Positions 49,501 through 60,835 are shown, counted from the first letter of the stretch. The stretch: 64,000 nt of DNA from Paraescarpia echinospica (GCA_020002185.1 CM034543.1:27149374-27213373), one strand, 5' to 3'. Translations and numbers: made by a program. The notes: a model not told the origin generated them from the sequence alone.

Positions 49501-49824
49501 ACCTGTGTCGGATCCATCAGAGGAGGATCAAGAAAGAGAAGAAAAAATAGAACACCACGTTCACGCGGTAACCATCAATTCATCCAGAATTGTACAAGAC
49601 GACAACCACGGTGATCAGCAAGATCACCTGTGTGACTCGATACTAGATCAACTTAGAACAGTCACTATGCAAGACGAAAGCTACACAGCTCGCATTGACA
49701 ATGACCAGAATGGCTTTCCGTCATCAAGAGATAAAGCAAAGGCTAGTGTCATACCATTCTGGAACATTAGAAACGAGCTGTCAGTAGACGACGGGATAGT
49801 ATTATCGTGCCAAGTCAGCTCGAC

Positions 49825-50100
49825 GTGAATTCTTAGCGCATCTTCACGACTCGCACCAAGGGACCGATAAAACGAAACGCAGGGCGAGGCAAAACGTGTA
49901 CTGGCCTCGCATTAGTAACGATATCGCTACGACAGTGGCAAGTTGCAATGAATGCCAAGAACTCCGACCTTCTCAGCAACGCGAACCACTGAGATTAGAA
50001 CCTCTACCAAAGAGGGTGTTTGAGGATGTATCATCAGACTTCTTCCACTACGCCGAACGAGATTATCTCGTCCACGTAGATCGAATCTCAGGATGACCTG
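49825..50100 (+). pseudogene. Gypsy integrase, zinc-binding and early core region
   Basis: Contains the His-His-Cys-Cys zinc-binding region (HDSHQGTDKTKRR then CNECQELRPSQ) and the beginning of the catalytic core. The frame then ends at a TGA near 50095 and only scraps of the core follow to 50340. Confidence 0.75.
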
Positions 50101-50559
50101 TAGTCTTTCATTTCCTAAAGGCTAAGACTACGCCACACCGTCCTTGCTTGTCGGCCAGCATTCGTGGAGCTAGGAGTCCCAGTGTAATTTAGATCTGATG
50201 GAAGTCCTCAGTTCGCTTCTCATGAGTTTAACCAGTTCTTAAAAAGCTGGGGGGTTCGTCCCGCACAATCCACCATATTACCACCAATCTAACGGACATG
50301 CTGAGGCAGCGGTGAAAGCAATAACAAGCTAATTACAAAAACAACCGTGAATGGAGATCTGGACGATGAGATTGGACACACACTGCGATCAGCACTACCC
50401 GCACACCGACAATCGTTTGCAAGCAAGTGGCAAATTGTGACGGATAAACATGATACTAGCTGCGGGCAAGCACACGCACGGAGTGAAGACCGTTAGAACA
50501 GGCAATCTCGACCTCTACGCATTGGCGCGCAAGTAAGATTGCAAAATCCCCTTACAAAA

Positions 50560-50700
50560 AAGTACGATAAAGTATGCTTGGTCGTCGGAATTGGCCGACA
50601 CCGCGACAATCATGTGAAACTGCCCAGTGGTCGTGTCTACTGGCGCAACAGCCGATACATCAAACCGGACACGGTACAGTCGGGAGAGAACGATCTTCGT
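50560..50700 (+). pseudogene. Gypsy integrase C-terminal block
   Basis: A segment with GRHRDNHVKLPSGRVYWRNSRYI is the conserved block near the C-terminus of many Gypsy polyproteins, downstream of the integrase core. It sits about 170 bases before the purine tract and LTR-like end. Confidence 0.7.
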
Positions 50701-50925
50701 GTCCACAATACTGCGGAAGGTAGCAACACTGACCACGTTGAACGGGACATTCCATCGTCCTCCCACAACGAACTGCGACGTAGCAGACGTCAGCGGGTGC
50801 TTCCTAGTAAACTGCGACTCTAAGTCGTCCAATGTTCGGACTTTAAAAAAGAGAGGAGGGAATTGGTGGTCTCCCCTCAAATAATGGGATTTTCCGTCTC
50901 CGACGGCATTCGACGACTCACACTA

Positions 50926-51740
50926 TTGTGTAATGATTTACCATTTCTGGTATGTAATAAACAATGTTTAGTACAGTTGTTTTATCTCATTCAGTATAAG
51001 CTTTAACACTAATTAAACCGAACGACCTGAAATTAGCATATTGCTTGAGATACCGATAGTCGATGTGTAACATGTATGTATTTCAACAGGACGTTTTCAT
51101 CATGTCAGGATTAGTTGTTATGACACCGGGAGATGTCGCCTAACGTAACTTATTCCGCAGAAGACGATATTTCTAACATACAGACTATTATGCTTGCCAC
51201 ACTGAGACTACTTTCATGTTCTCCAGCCTTTCTGTTTACACCACAGTGCAGTCACTGTCAAGCTTGCAATCCGGTGTACACGACAATCGCCTTGCGTTTC
51301 CACGACAACCGTAGCAAATGATTAATCTATGTAAAAAGCTGACCGTAGAAACAACAGCTGCGACGGCAAATGATTGACTTAATTGATGAGCATCGGCGAT
51401 GTGGTTCTGGAGACGTATTTGGGATACCATTCAATAACACCATGTAGACATCGAAGATAAAGAAATCGAAATTACTGCCGCAAAGCAGCAGCTATATAGG
51501 TACAGGCGCAGCGATCGCTGAGAAGGATCAACAGCTCTTGTGGACTTATGAAAGGGATTCACGGCCAATAGTCTGGTGGCCAAGTTCAGAATTGTTTACC
51601 TTTGTAGGGTACCCCTACAACAAAGGTTTGATCTGGCAGAGATGTTGTCTGCGACCTTAGGTTCCATTTTCAGGTGGATGTCACTTGTGAAAATGTGTTT
51701 CTTGGCTTGGAAACGCGCGGCCATGAGGTTTTTTTTTTTT
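50926..51740. other. Unassigned sequence (may include remaining LTR)
   Basis: No gene recognised; the extent of the 3' LTR cannot be set without an intact partner. Confidence 0.45.
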
Positions 51741-52071
51741 CGGCGTGGACAGCAGAGTACAGTGGCTAGAGTTTAGGATTCTCGACCGAGAGAACCCATG
51801 TTCGAATCCTGTGCTGCGGTAACGAACCTTGGGCAAGTACGTTCACTTTACGTTGCTCCAGTTCACTCAGCTGTATGAATGAGTACCTGGCTATAGACAG
51901 TAGTGGATATTTGTGTACGAATAATCATCGCGCATTAATTGCAACGTAGCTGGATGCTTCCCAGAGAAGACGAGATGGTATTCGATTGAACAGGTCTGCC
52001 AGGGAGTAAAGTGTAACGCGCTTTGAGCAGTCCTGAGGACTGGATACTGCACTATATAAGAACTAACCTTT
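51741..52071 (+). mobile_element. tRNA-derived SINE, copy 3
   Basis: Promoter head with box A-like TACAGTGGCTAGAG and box B TTCGAATCC (51801-51809). Body: TTACGTTGCTCCAGTTCACT, GAGTACCTGGCTATAGACAG, GAACAGGTCTGCCAGGGAGT, ending CTATATAAGAACTAACC and T-rich. It is the longest of the three copies. Confidence 0.85.
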
Positions 52072-52803
52072 TTATTGGAACCGCAACTATAATTGTGTAC
52101 GTATGTAACACGATTACAACGTAGGACGTACCTCGGTAGATCCTAGAACAAGAATTATACTGCGGTGCATATTCCATAGGACTTACAGCATTCTGTATAT
52201 CAACTATTTCCTCACAATCTTGGTAACACATAATTGTGGTCCGCACCTTGACATAGACTGTCATAGAGATACTTTATCAAAATACAAAGTGTTTGTTGTG
52301 TGAACCCCTTTTTGGGAATTTCCCGTCAAACGGCTCTTGGCGGCGCCCTCTGGCGAATATTAAAGAAAGCTTAACGTAACATTGTTGTACTGGTGGCTCC
52401 ATACCATGGGTCTTGCTGAACAAATATCACTGTATTATGCGTGTGGGCAAATGTCCCAAAAAGTGTGCAATTGGTAAAAATCGTGTCTTTTGTGTCTATC
52501 ACTTTAAATTATAAAGTCAGGCTTACAAAAACGTCACCAAAGATTGGCCTCAGTAAGCGATTTCAGGACATGTATAGTTTGTCCGCATTCAAAATGTGGG
52601 CGTAAGGAGCCAAAAACGGTCAAAATTGCATGTCCAATTGACATTTCTAAATTTGCAAGCGCTACCATACAAAAGCAGTGCTGTATTTTATATTTCTTCT
52701 GATTTCACAGTGCAAATATTTTGGGAGTGTACTGAAACAAAATCATGTTTACAAAACTAGAAATAAAAACATTACAATGTGTTTTCTATATTGATAATTT
52801 TTT
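52072..52803. other. Unassigned sequence
   Basis: No gene recognised. A GGCGGCGCCCTCTGGCG stretch near 52340 is notable only for its GC content. Confidence 0.45.
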
Positions 52804-55800
52804 GTGTGTTCAGCGTCATCGGTTTAGATTGGTCCACTACATTAATTTGTCCTTGTTATAGCAGGGTATTTCGATGTAATTATATTCTTTTCGTATAAAG
52901 TTACGGAAGGAATGTTGAAAAAATATGGAACTAAGTCTAAATTCGAGGAAAATATAGCACATTAAAGTTTTAAAATGTAGGGTGGCGTGTTTAGTGCGTG
53001 TCCAGCGTCACCGACGAAAAAGGCTACCTACAAAAAACTTTTTCATGCCTACCAGCTAACCCCCTGCTATAACTCCGTCGGTGGCACAACCAATATTCAC
53101 GATATGTCTTGGACAAAGGAGAAAAAATGAAATGATGGTGTGTCCAGCGTCATGGCGTGTCTAACGTCATCATAACGAAACCTGAAAAACACCGCTCAGA
53201 GTGCATATACTTTGATCCAGAGGAATTAAAATGGTCAATGCATCAGAGGCTGACGGCGCCATGCTTTTCGGAATCTTATATGACATATTTTGCGAGCAAT
53301 GGACCGATGTTTCCTGAGTTTATATGACATTGTATCAGAAACGAACGCGAATACGGTAAATACAAAAACGCAACAGTATTTATAGCGATATAATTCTTAT
53401 AAGTGATGTGTGGACACATCAATAAAAAAATTATGAAAGGGTTGTTATACGAGTAAACCTGCCTGGGAGAGCCCCATATATCTAAGCTGATTGATGGCGC
53501 CGGACACGCAAAATTGACCAAAATATACCTAGGTGCAGTAATTAGAACCATTACCCTAATTTACGGTCGTGGTTTGTTAGGGACATGTTGCTCTTCGTAT
53601 AAACGAAAAACATCCATACATACTTTTCTAAAACAATTATTGTTTTCAAACAAAATGTGGTGACATGGTCATTCGCTGGTTACTGTCAAAACGTTAACGT
53701 CTTTATGACTAACCTACTTTATGTAAGAGCTCGCAGTTGACAATTTGAAAAGAAGATAACAAAGCTATCATACCAGTAGAATGTAATTTGGGCGAACTTG
53801 ATAGATATGTTTGGAGAAATATAGACATTGCACTTGGTGATGACGCTGGACACGCAGTTATGGGAACGTGTGTTCCTGCACGCAATAATACTAATAACTG
53901 TAACAAATAGTCATTACATTTACATTACAAAACTACCACATACCATTTTGTAACGAGTCGAACCCGGAGCGGGAGGTTGGGGCGAGCCCCCAATATATAT
54001 ATATTTTTTTTGAATGGGGGATGATATAGGAGTAGCCTCCAATATTTGGGGAAGGGGTGGAGTTTGTTATTTTTAGAGTGTCAAGGCGACTGCAGTTTGA
54101 GTAATTGGTGAGCTTCAATTCAAGGGGAGGAGTGGATTTGGAGGTGTTTGGAAAGCCTCGGATGTACAGTTGGATGTTTTGGAGTCTCTAGGGGGGTACA
54201 ATTGGAGAGTTTTGGAGAACCTCAAAGGGGGTGCAACTGGAGGTTTTTTTTGAGAGCCTCAAAGGGGGGTGAGCAATTTGAGGTTTTTGGTAATCATCAA
54301 GAGGGCGCATTTGGACGTTTTGTTGGTGAACCTCACCCCCCAGAATAATAATTATGAATACCTCTTACCCTTCATAATTGTTATGCTATAAGTACTTACA
54401 AGTTGATTTCATAGCCGTTAGTGATATCGTCATGTGAAGTATAATTATGAAGAAAAACGTACTACAAATACATCCACAAAGATTATAAACCGACGCAACA
54501 AATCGTGTTATTACACCATCTGCTGAACATATTCCCAGGAACAGTGAAGTCATCCATCTACGCGCAATTAACTGCTTTGGGGAAGGAGATGGAGAAACCC
54601 ACTCTGCCCTTGCATGTAGCACTTTCGTTAGCAGTGTAAACCAGTCCCATCAAGACAAAGCGGACACTGTTCTTCGGACGTCACTTGAAAAGAAGTCGGA
54701 TGAAAGGGGACATGATCGTTAAGGCGTTGCAACTGGACTGCCACATGCAGCATCTCGCAGGACAAAACACAACTCGTGGGACGGTCGTCTGCAGTTAGAA
54801 TGGATGGAGTTGAAGAAACAGGCCGGATATATTTCCTGTCGGGGAGAAGTGTGCGGTGACTAATGATAAGAAAAACAATTGAAGAAGGAAAATACATTTC
54901 ATCTTCAATACCTGCATGCTAAATTGTGTGAGGAAAACTCAAATACAAAATTCATATCCTGCTTGTTTTGTCAACCAAAACCGAACCGTATTGTTTTAGC
55001 ACGCTTCAATGGCATAACATCTGCTTATGTAACATGCAAGAAAATGTTCCTTTGAAACTAAGATCTAACAGACTGGCTGGTGTGCTTACAAGTCCGGGCG
55101 TGTGGTGTAAGTTGTATATGCGTATCAAGAAGAGTTTATAGATGACCACTTGAACAGATTGGGATCAACCACAGTAATGTTGCCGAGTAGTAACGAATGG
55201 ACATTGTCCTGCCAGATGGCAAGTACAAAAAGCGGACACAGCAAGGGCTTGAGGAGTTTCTGGCAAGGTAGTTCTACCTACAAACCTTGTGAGCTTATGA
55301 CACGTGTGACAACCCAATGTCAACGGATCCACAAACTCTAGATTGACACTCACATAATATACATATACAATTATATTCCATCCGGTGATATGTACGTAAT
55401 AAGCCTAGCTCCAGATAAAATCGGAAAAGTCGCACGAGCATGCCTAGAACCCTTCACAAATGTCTCCACATAAATTACGTTCACTCAGTTGTAAAGAAAA
55501 CCAGTGTTCTTTGAGTCAGTTCTGCCCAACCCGTGTCCAGCGTCATCAGTTGTTAGCAGTCAAGTATGGCCTATTTTGGAGTGTCATTTATTGACTTTGT
55601 GTCGGTAATGTCATCATTGGTCAAAGTGTTATCAACACAAGCATCAGTACAGTAGATTGATGTGCGTTGATTAACCGTCAAACATGTTCTGGATCAGATT
55701 ATTAAACAACGAAAGAAAAGAAAATACAAACTCCATACCTCTGTACAGCTGCATGCCACATCATGTTTTAATACGTTTTCCTAAACATTTTACTAAATTT

Positions 55801-55857
55801 TCGATGAAGAATAATGACATTATCTAACAATAGTTATATTGCGTGTCCAGCGTCATC
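52804..55857. repeat. Interspersed 17-bp motif array (GCGTGTCCAGCGTCATC), 8 copies
   Basis: Plus-strand copies at 52804-52820, 52996-53012, 53138-53154, 53155-53171, 55531-55547 and 55841-55857; minus-strand copies at 53493-53510 and 53839-53855. Two are exact (53839 and 55841), the others differ at one to four sites. Spacing is irregular except that two copies abut. I see no copy elsewhere in the window. Surrounding sequence is unique and AT-rich. Confidence 0.85.
54130..54345 (+). repeat. Dispersed ~36-bp minisatellite family, locus 5
   Basis: About five units of GGGGGTACAATTGGAGAGTTTTGG / GAGCCTCAAAGGGGG type with variable length. It interrupts the 17-bp motif region. Confidence 0.8.
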
Positions 55858-56518
55858 AAGGTATGTTCGTTTCTTAGCTCACAGTTTGCCTACTTCAAAT
55901 CCCCGGACATATATGGCAGTTAACATAGCCAAATATAACTTATCAGTGTTACTGATTATGTTTCAGTTATACTTCCAAACACGCTTCTGAAAGAGCTGCA
56001 GTAATTAAAAATATGCCAGGAAACAAGACAGTGCAAATATTATCACCAAAGTATCCATGACGGGAACAAAATGTCTCCAAATCAAATGTTACCTTATCCC
56101 TCTTGATTCTTATTAAATGGCATATACACTAAATGATTCAAAAAGACTTTACCGTTTACATGTTTAACGTCCGACCTATTTCATAACGTAACATGTTGCC
56201 TAGCAAAAACTCCGTTAAGCGATAAAAAACATGGATGCCGACCACGTGGTGAGTCTGTGCATTCCATTGTATATTTTGTTTAAATTATGGCCACAAAAGT
56301 GTTTCTTTATAAGAAAATCATACGAAAAGTTTTTAAAGTGACAAGTGTATACATTAATGTTTGAATTGTGAGATGTCATGCAGCAATATTAATGGAATGC
56401 ACGTATATAACCGTTATCAACATTGTTGGTAAAGGCAAAGCTTGACCAAAGCATTTAAATTACCAAGCAGAGTCACTCAGCGATACGCCATTTTGAACTT
56501 GAACTGGTAGCGTATACA
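55858..56518. other. Unassigned sequence
   Basis: No feature recognised. Confidence 0.5.
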
Positions 56519-57480
56519 ATATACTTATTCTTAATATATATAAACGATTTGGACGATGATATAGCTAACAAGGTGTTGAAATTTGCAGATGATACAAAAG
56601 TGTTTAGAAGGATTAAAAGTGATGGAGATAGACAGCATTTACAAGATGATCTTGACAGGTTGATCAAATGGTCTGAAAATTGGCAAATGTTGTTCAATTT
56701 TGGGAAATGGAAATGCCTTCACACAGGACATGGGGACGAATATATAGAATATACAATGGGGGGAACTGTTCTAAGTACTACTGTAAAAGAAAAAGACTTA
56801 GGGCTGACAATTAGTGCTGACATGAAGGTTTCAGAGCAGTGTGGAATTGCAGCTTCAAAAGGAAATCAAATCCTTGGATTGATTAGGCGAAATATAGCAT
56901 ATAAAGAAAAAGAACTAATAATACCGCTGTACAAAACAATAGTTAGGCCTCATTTAGAATATTGTATACAAGCGTGGAGGCCATACCGCAAGAAGGACAT
57001 AGATATGCTAGAAAGAGTACAGAGGAGAGCGACTAAAATGATACCAAAACTGAGGGATCTTAGTTATGAAAAACGCCTAAAAGAATGTGGTTTAACAACA
57101 CTAGAGACCAGGAGATTGAGAGGAGATCAGATAGAAGTGTTTAAAATATTGAATGGTCATGAAAATATTGATAGAAATATGTTTTTTTCAGTTAAGAAAG
57201 ATAGAAAGACTAGAGGACATGAAGTTACATTAGTAAAGGAGCAATGTAGATTAGACGTAAGAAAGTTCTCATTTTCACAAAGGACTGTGAATGAATGGAA
57301 CAGATTATCTGATGATTGTGTGGGTGCTAGTAGTGTGAATATGTTTAAAAATAAAGTCGACATATACCTCAGAAGGGCTGGATATATGTAGATAAAAGGG
57401 TTGGACTCTCGATAAGCCAAAGGGCTTCCTTGTCCACCTGCCATCTAGAGTTAATTCTCTGGATGGCAATCTTGTTAAAT
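56519..57480 (+). mobile_element. CR1-type LINE, 5'-truncated recent copy
   Basis: Matches the last ~950 bases of the 5448-9371 element, beginning inside the reverse transcriptase just before the catalytic box and continuing through the complete 3' UTR to CTTGTTAAAT. 5' truncation is the normal outcome of incomplete target-primed reverse transcription. Confidence 0.93.
56528..57391 (+). CDS. CR1 ORF2 C-terminal part, uninterrupted
   Basis: Open for 288 codons to TAG/TGA at 57389-57391 with no frameshift. It contains FLIYINDL, the catalytic FADDTK box (about residues 21-26), the RPHLEYCIQAW block, RVQRRATKMIPKL and the C-terminal SFSQRTVNEWNRL block. There is no start codon context or endonuclease, so it is not a functional gene. 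Its intact reading marks it as a younger insertion than the copy at 5.4-9.4 kb. Confidence 0.9.
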   Translation, partial: FLIYINDLDDDIANKVLKFADDTKVFRRIKSDGDRQHLQDDLDRLIKWSENWQMLFNFGKWKCLHTGHGDEYIEYTMGGTVLSTTVKEKDLGLTISADMKVSEQCGIAASKGNQILGLIRRNIAYKEKELIIPLYKTIVRPHLEYCIQAWRPYRKKDIDMLERVQRRATKMIPKLRDLSYEKRLKECGLTTLETRRLRGDQIEVFKILNGHENIDRNMFFSVKKDRKTRGHEVTLVKEQCRLDVRKFSFSQRTVNEWNRLSDDCVGASSVNMFKNKVDIYLRRAGYM

Positions 57481-58941
57481 ATCATTACGTTCACACCTAA
57501 ATACAGAGGGCGCTGCACGAGTGACTATGGCAGTAGCATACGCACCCCACCCCTCTTATAAGACATGTGTTCCGACACTGTGATTTGGACTTGCAGACTG
57601 ATGAGAAGTCTGCAATATCCAAAAACGGTTTGTCCCGTTCAACTGTTGTTTTGCCATACATATATTATCAGTGATTGTTTCAAGATATTTGAAGTAAATT
57701 GCGTCCTCCATGATTGTGCAATGACAATAGCATGCTTCCGTTGCCAGGGTCTTTATTGGGGTCAGCCCATTGTTGGTTTTCCCATAGGCGACCATGTTAA
57801 CGTTTTGTCTGATTATAAGAAAACGTGACCTATAAAATGTCTTAAACTTCTCACCTGCTGTTATCATCATCTCATTGATATGCCGATAGATTTTAACAAA
57901 AATTGCATACTTCCAGCTCTCGTAAAATGCCTGTATGTGTGACACCCGTCAATATTTACAAATGCCGGCAAGAATTACTCCGCAAACAGGCCACACAGGC
58001 AAATTGCTTCCAAATATCCTTCCGCTTATTCAAATCATCTAGAAATCCACAATTTTACAGTCAACACCTTCTACAAACACACATAAAAATCTCCCTACTC
58101 AAATGCACTTATGTCACAGCATGTGAATTTAAAAAAAATCATTTCTCAAAATACACTGCATTTTTCTTCGTGCAACGGACAGGAAGTCTAACTAGAACAT
58201 GACCCCAGACGCGAAAGCCGAAAGCTATGACAACAATGACAATGATTGATCAGCACGAAAAAAGTAAGTCTTACATACCATTTCAATGGGGTGGACAATG
58301 CTAGCTCTAAAAGGCGATCTGCATATTCTCCGTGGGTGGCCAAAGCATTGTTTTGAATTGAGACAGTAACGTCTATTAATATTGACTCGACGTGGTTCAA
58401 CTTCAAGTAGGTATGTGGACAAAAATTTCAAGCTTGACCAATGTCTAAACAAATAACACTGATGAAAAGAGCTTTAAAAAACATAAACAATGATACCAAA
58501 ATCACTTAATTATGTTGAATATTAATGGAGTTATTGGTTTTTTGTTTCAGGAATCGGCCTTTGTTTTAGTCCTACTAAATACATACATTTGCATTACAGC
58601 TGTGTGACCGAAAATGTGACTTTTTCCACAAAAAAGCATGTAACTTCCTTAATAACAAAGATATCTTCATAAAATTTGGAATGAAGATATAGGGTAATTA
58701 GTTCTTTCAAATGATCTAATAAAAACTGCAATATAAGATACAAGTATTAATTAATTAGTGTTAATAATATTAATTACAGCCGTCCAGGGTTAAGTTAGTC
58801 ACTTTCATAGCTAAAATCTGAAAGAAATCCAATAACAGTGCTGCTTTTGAGGTGTTGTTTCCAAAGTTCTTCCCAGTCCACACCTGAAATTATAGAAACT
58901 ATCCTAAAAATGAATCAGTAATATACAAAATGCAGTTGTTT
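57481..58941 (-). other. Unassigned sequence with weak minus-strand exon candidates
   Basis: On the minus strand, 57924-57850 has an acceptor-like ACACATACAG and a consensus CAG/GTGAGA donor around a protein-like segment (FYESWKYAIFVKIYRHINEM). 58395-58280 encodes NNALATHGEYADRLLELAL and ends at GTATGTAAG. 58888-58800 follows TAATTTCAG and encodes DWEELWKQHLKSS in one frame. I could not chain them in consistent phase, so no gene is called. Confidence 0.3.
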
Positions 58942-59475
58942 TTACCTTTCAAAGTCAAATAGCTGTTCTTGCTTAGTTGTTTTGAATGAACAGAGTATTT
59001 GATGACAACAATGAGCAGTGGGCTGTTCAGTGCTAGCATGGCTGGTACTTGGTTGGATTTCCTGAGAAATGCCAATGTGCAAGTCAAACTTCTGATTGCA
59101 TATGGACGAAAATGTGATTAATTCATTTGAATCACTAAGTTTTTTTAACTTAATGTCTATAGTTTGTGATACAGTTCTCTGAATTGCATTATTTAAGGTA
59201 TTTGAGCCTTGTTTAACATAGATTGATGGAAAATGTGCTCGCAATTGTCTCTCTGTCTTGGCTCTGCTACACACCCCCGGGGTAATATACAAGTATAGTA
59301 TGTATCCATTACAAAGATCAACAACCTTTGGAAGAGTTGAGAAATTATCCAGAATATGCTGCTTTTTCAATACCAACATGGGTACCACTACCAGGTGGCC
59401 CTCCACAGAACTTCTTCTTTGGAGGCATCTATACATCATGAAAACGAAACAATATTTTTTAGAAATATATAACAA
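58942..59475 (-). CDS. Hypothetical protein segment, unknown family
   Basis: A minus-strand frame of 177 codons, long for this AT-rich region, with no membrane segment, signal peptide or motif that I recognise. The end coincides with a plausible donor (GAAAG/GTAAAA), so it could be part of a spliced gene with the weak exon candidates at 57.8-58.9 kb and 60.25-60.45 kb. The phases I tried do not join. It may equally be part of an unknown transposon. Confidence 0.3.
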   Translation of the reverse strand: MLYISKKYCFVFMMYRCLQRRSSVEGHLVVVPMLVLKKQHILDNFSTLPKVVDLCNGYILYLYITPGVCSRAKTERQLRAHFPSIYVKQGSNTLNNAIQRTVSQTIDIKLKKLSDSNELITFSSICNQKFDLHIGISQEIQPSTSHASTEQPTAHCCHQILCSFKTTKQEQLFDFER

Positions 59476-60228
59476 TTCAATAGATATGCAGAGCTAACAA
59501 GTTTGGCTTAAATGAAATTCCACCTGAAATGCAAAATAATTCTCTTTCCTGAAAGTAAAAACACTTCCTCTGCATCACACCCATAAGAGCACATGGTGAT
59601 TTGTTCGTAAACATTGAACCAGAGCCAATCAGATTGAGAGAAATTGGTCACATGACCTGAATGCCTGTTTTAGCGACGAAAAGAACCGGTCATAAATCCA
59701 CAATCATCTGCTTTATGGTAAATCATCTGGCAATTAAACACATATTTATAATGTCCTAAATCATAACTACAGCTGCACAAAACATAAAATATATTATTTC
59801 TACAATATAAACATGTTTAAATCAGCAGAGATGGTGCAAACATTTTCATTTGCCATGACGCATCGACGCTGCTGCATCTCAAGATTCCGCAAGCTGACAA
59901 ACCACTTCGCAACATAAGATCGTTTTAAAACTTCGCCAGTTATGAAATAAAAACCTATATTTTATATCTATATACCTTTCATTACCGCCTATAGAGTTTA
60001 TCACAGTTTTATTTTGTGTTGAAATGGGGACTGGTTTTCAGAAAAGCGTCCAAGGCTAAATAATTGTCGGATTTGAACAAATCATAAACGCAGCAGTCAA
60101 GAAATATCCCAACTACGTCATATCCAGTGAATCACTGGGATTTTCTGTTCCAAAAGCCAGTCACAGAGCGCTCCTTGTGGGGATGCCCTCAACGCCAAGT
60201 GAGACCCCGGAAGCACGTATTTGGAACA
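59476..60228. other. Unassigned sequence
   Basis: No feature recognised. Confidence 0.5.
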
Positions 60229-60238
60229 AAGATGGCGG
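60229..60238 (+). promoter_or_regulatory. YY1-like AAGATGGCGG motif
   Basis: AAGATGGCGG is the core of the YY1 site found at many animal promoters and first codons. Here its ATG opens only a short frame (MADTDRQISTYLLQ and stop). A minus-strand candidate first exon faces it at 60433. Confidence 0.35.
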
Positions 60239-60244
60239 ACACTG

Positions 60245-60440
60245 ATCGACAGATATCCACGTACCTACTTCAAGGCAATGTGTGATGCTGTCACACACAA
60301 ACTATTGTGACACCGGTGACTGGCGTCGAGCCCAGGGTCAGCATATATCATCCTGTGCTCTATCAAATAGCTTTGGTGCTGTGCCGTAATCACTCTACTC
60401 TCCAAGAGTTCTTTAGCCAAAATATCGTCCATGCTGCAAA
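60245..60440 (-). CDS. Candidate minus-strand exon, unknown protein
   Basis: From an ATG at about 60433 (MDDILAKELLESRVITAQ...) the frame runs about 55 codons to TAG, immediately followed by a GTACGT donor-like sequence. It has higher GC than its flanks. No family recognised; weak support. Confidence 0.25.
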
Positions 60441-60660
60441 ATGGCATTAACACAATAGAAAGTCTAACAGTGGTCTCACCCCGACGCCGACGAACACCCC
60501 GAGTTCAAGTTTGTAGCGCGAGGATAACGGATGCAGTGGCGCCACCTAGCGAGTAATACGTATAATAAATATGAATTATTTGATAGATGGCGCCAATGTA
60601 GCGAATTTTCCTCACGATGTTTGGACGATCATAATTATCATAGTTGTGTCGTCATCAACG

Positions 60661-60835
60661 TGGTCTTAAGGTTGTGGTAACGTGAAATTGCACATGAAAA
60701 CAACGTTGACCACGTAGCTGCGCCCCAACAAAACCACGTAGTTTCTACGTAAGATGCAACGTTGTCACAATTAACGTTAGCGCAACGTGGCTGCCACGTG
60801 GTAACTACGTAGATGTGCTAGCTGGGTATGAACTA
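60661..60835. repeat. Repeat-rich palindromic segment (ACGTAG/AACGTTG motifs)
   Basis: Dense recurrence of CCACGTAG, AACGTTG(A/T)C and CTACGTA within about 170 bases, ending TGTGCTAGCTGGG. The organisation looks like the end of a non-autonomous DNA transposon, but I cannot find the other end in the window. Confidence 0.45.

Larger units (their letters stand above)
47146..50925 (+). mobile_element. Degenerate Gypsy-type (Ty3) LTR retrotransposon
   Basis: Gag, zinc-knuckle, partial reverse transcriptase, RNase H, integrase and chromodomain-side fragments appear in the canonical Gypsy order on the plus strand. A purine-rich tract (AAAGAGAGGAGGGAATTGG, about 50848-50866) sits just before an LTR-start-like TGGTCTCCCC. 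Many frameshifts and stops disable every domain. Confidence 0.85.

Noticed and set aside
60232..60290. Plus-strand gene start (ATGGCGGACACTG...)
   Set aside because: Good start context but the frame stops after about 17 codons and no clear donor keeps it open; kept only as a YY1-like motif.
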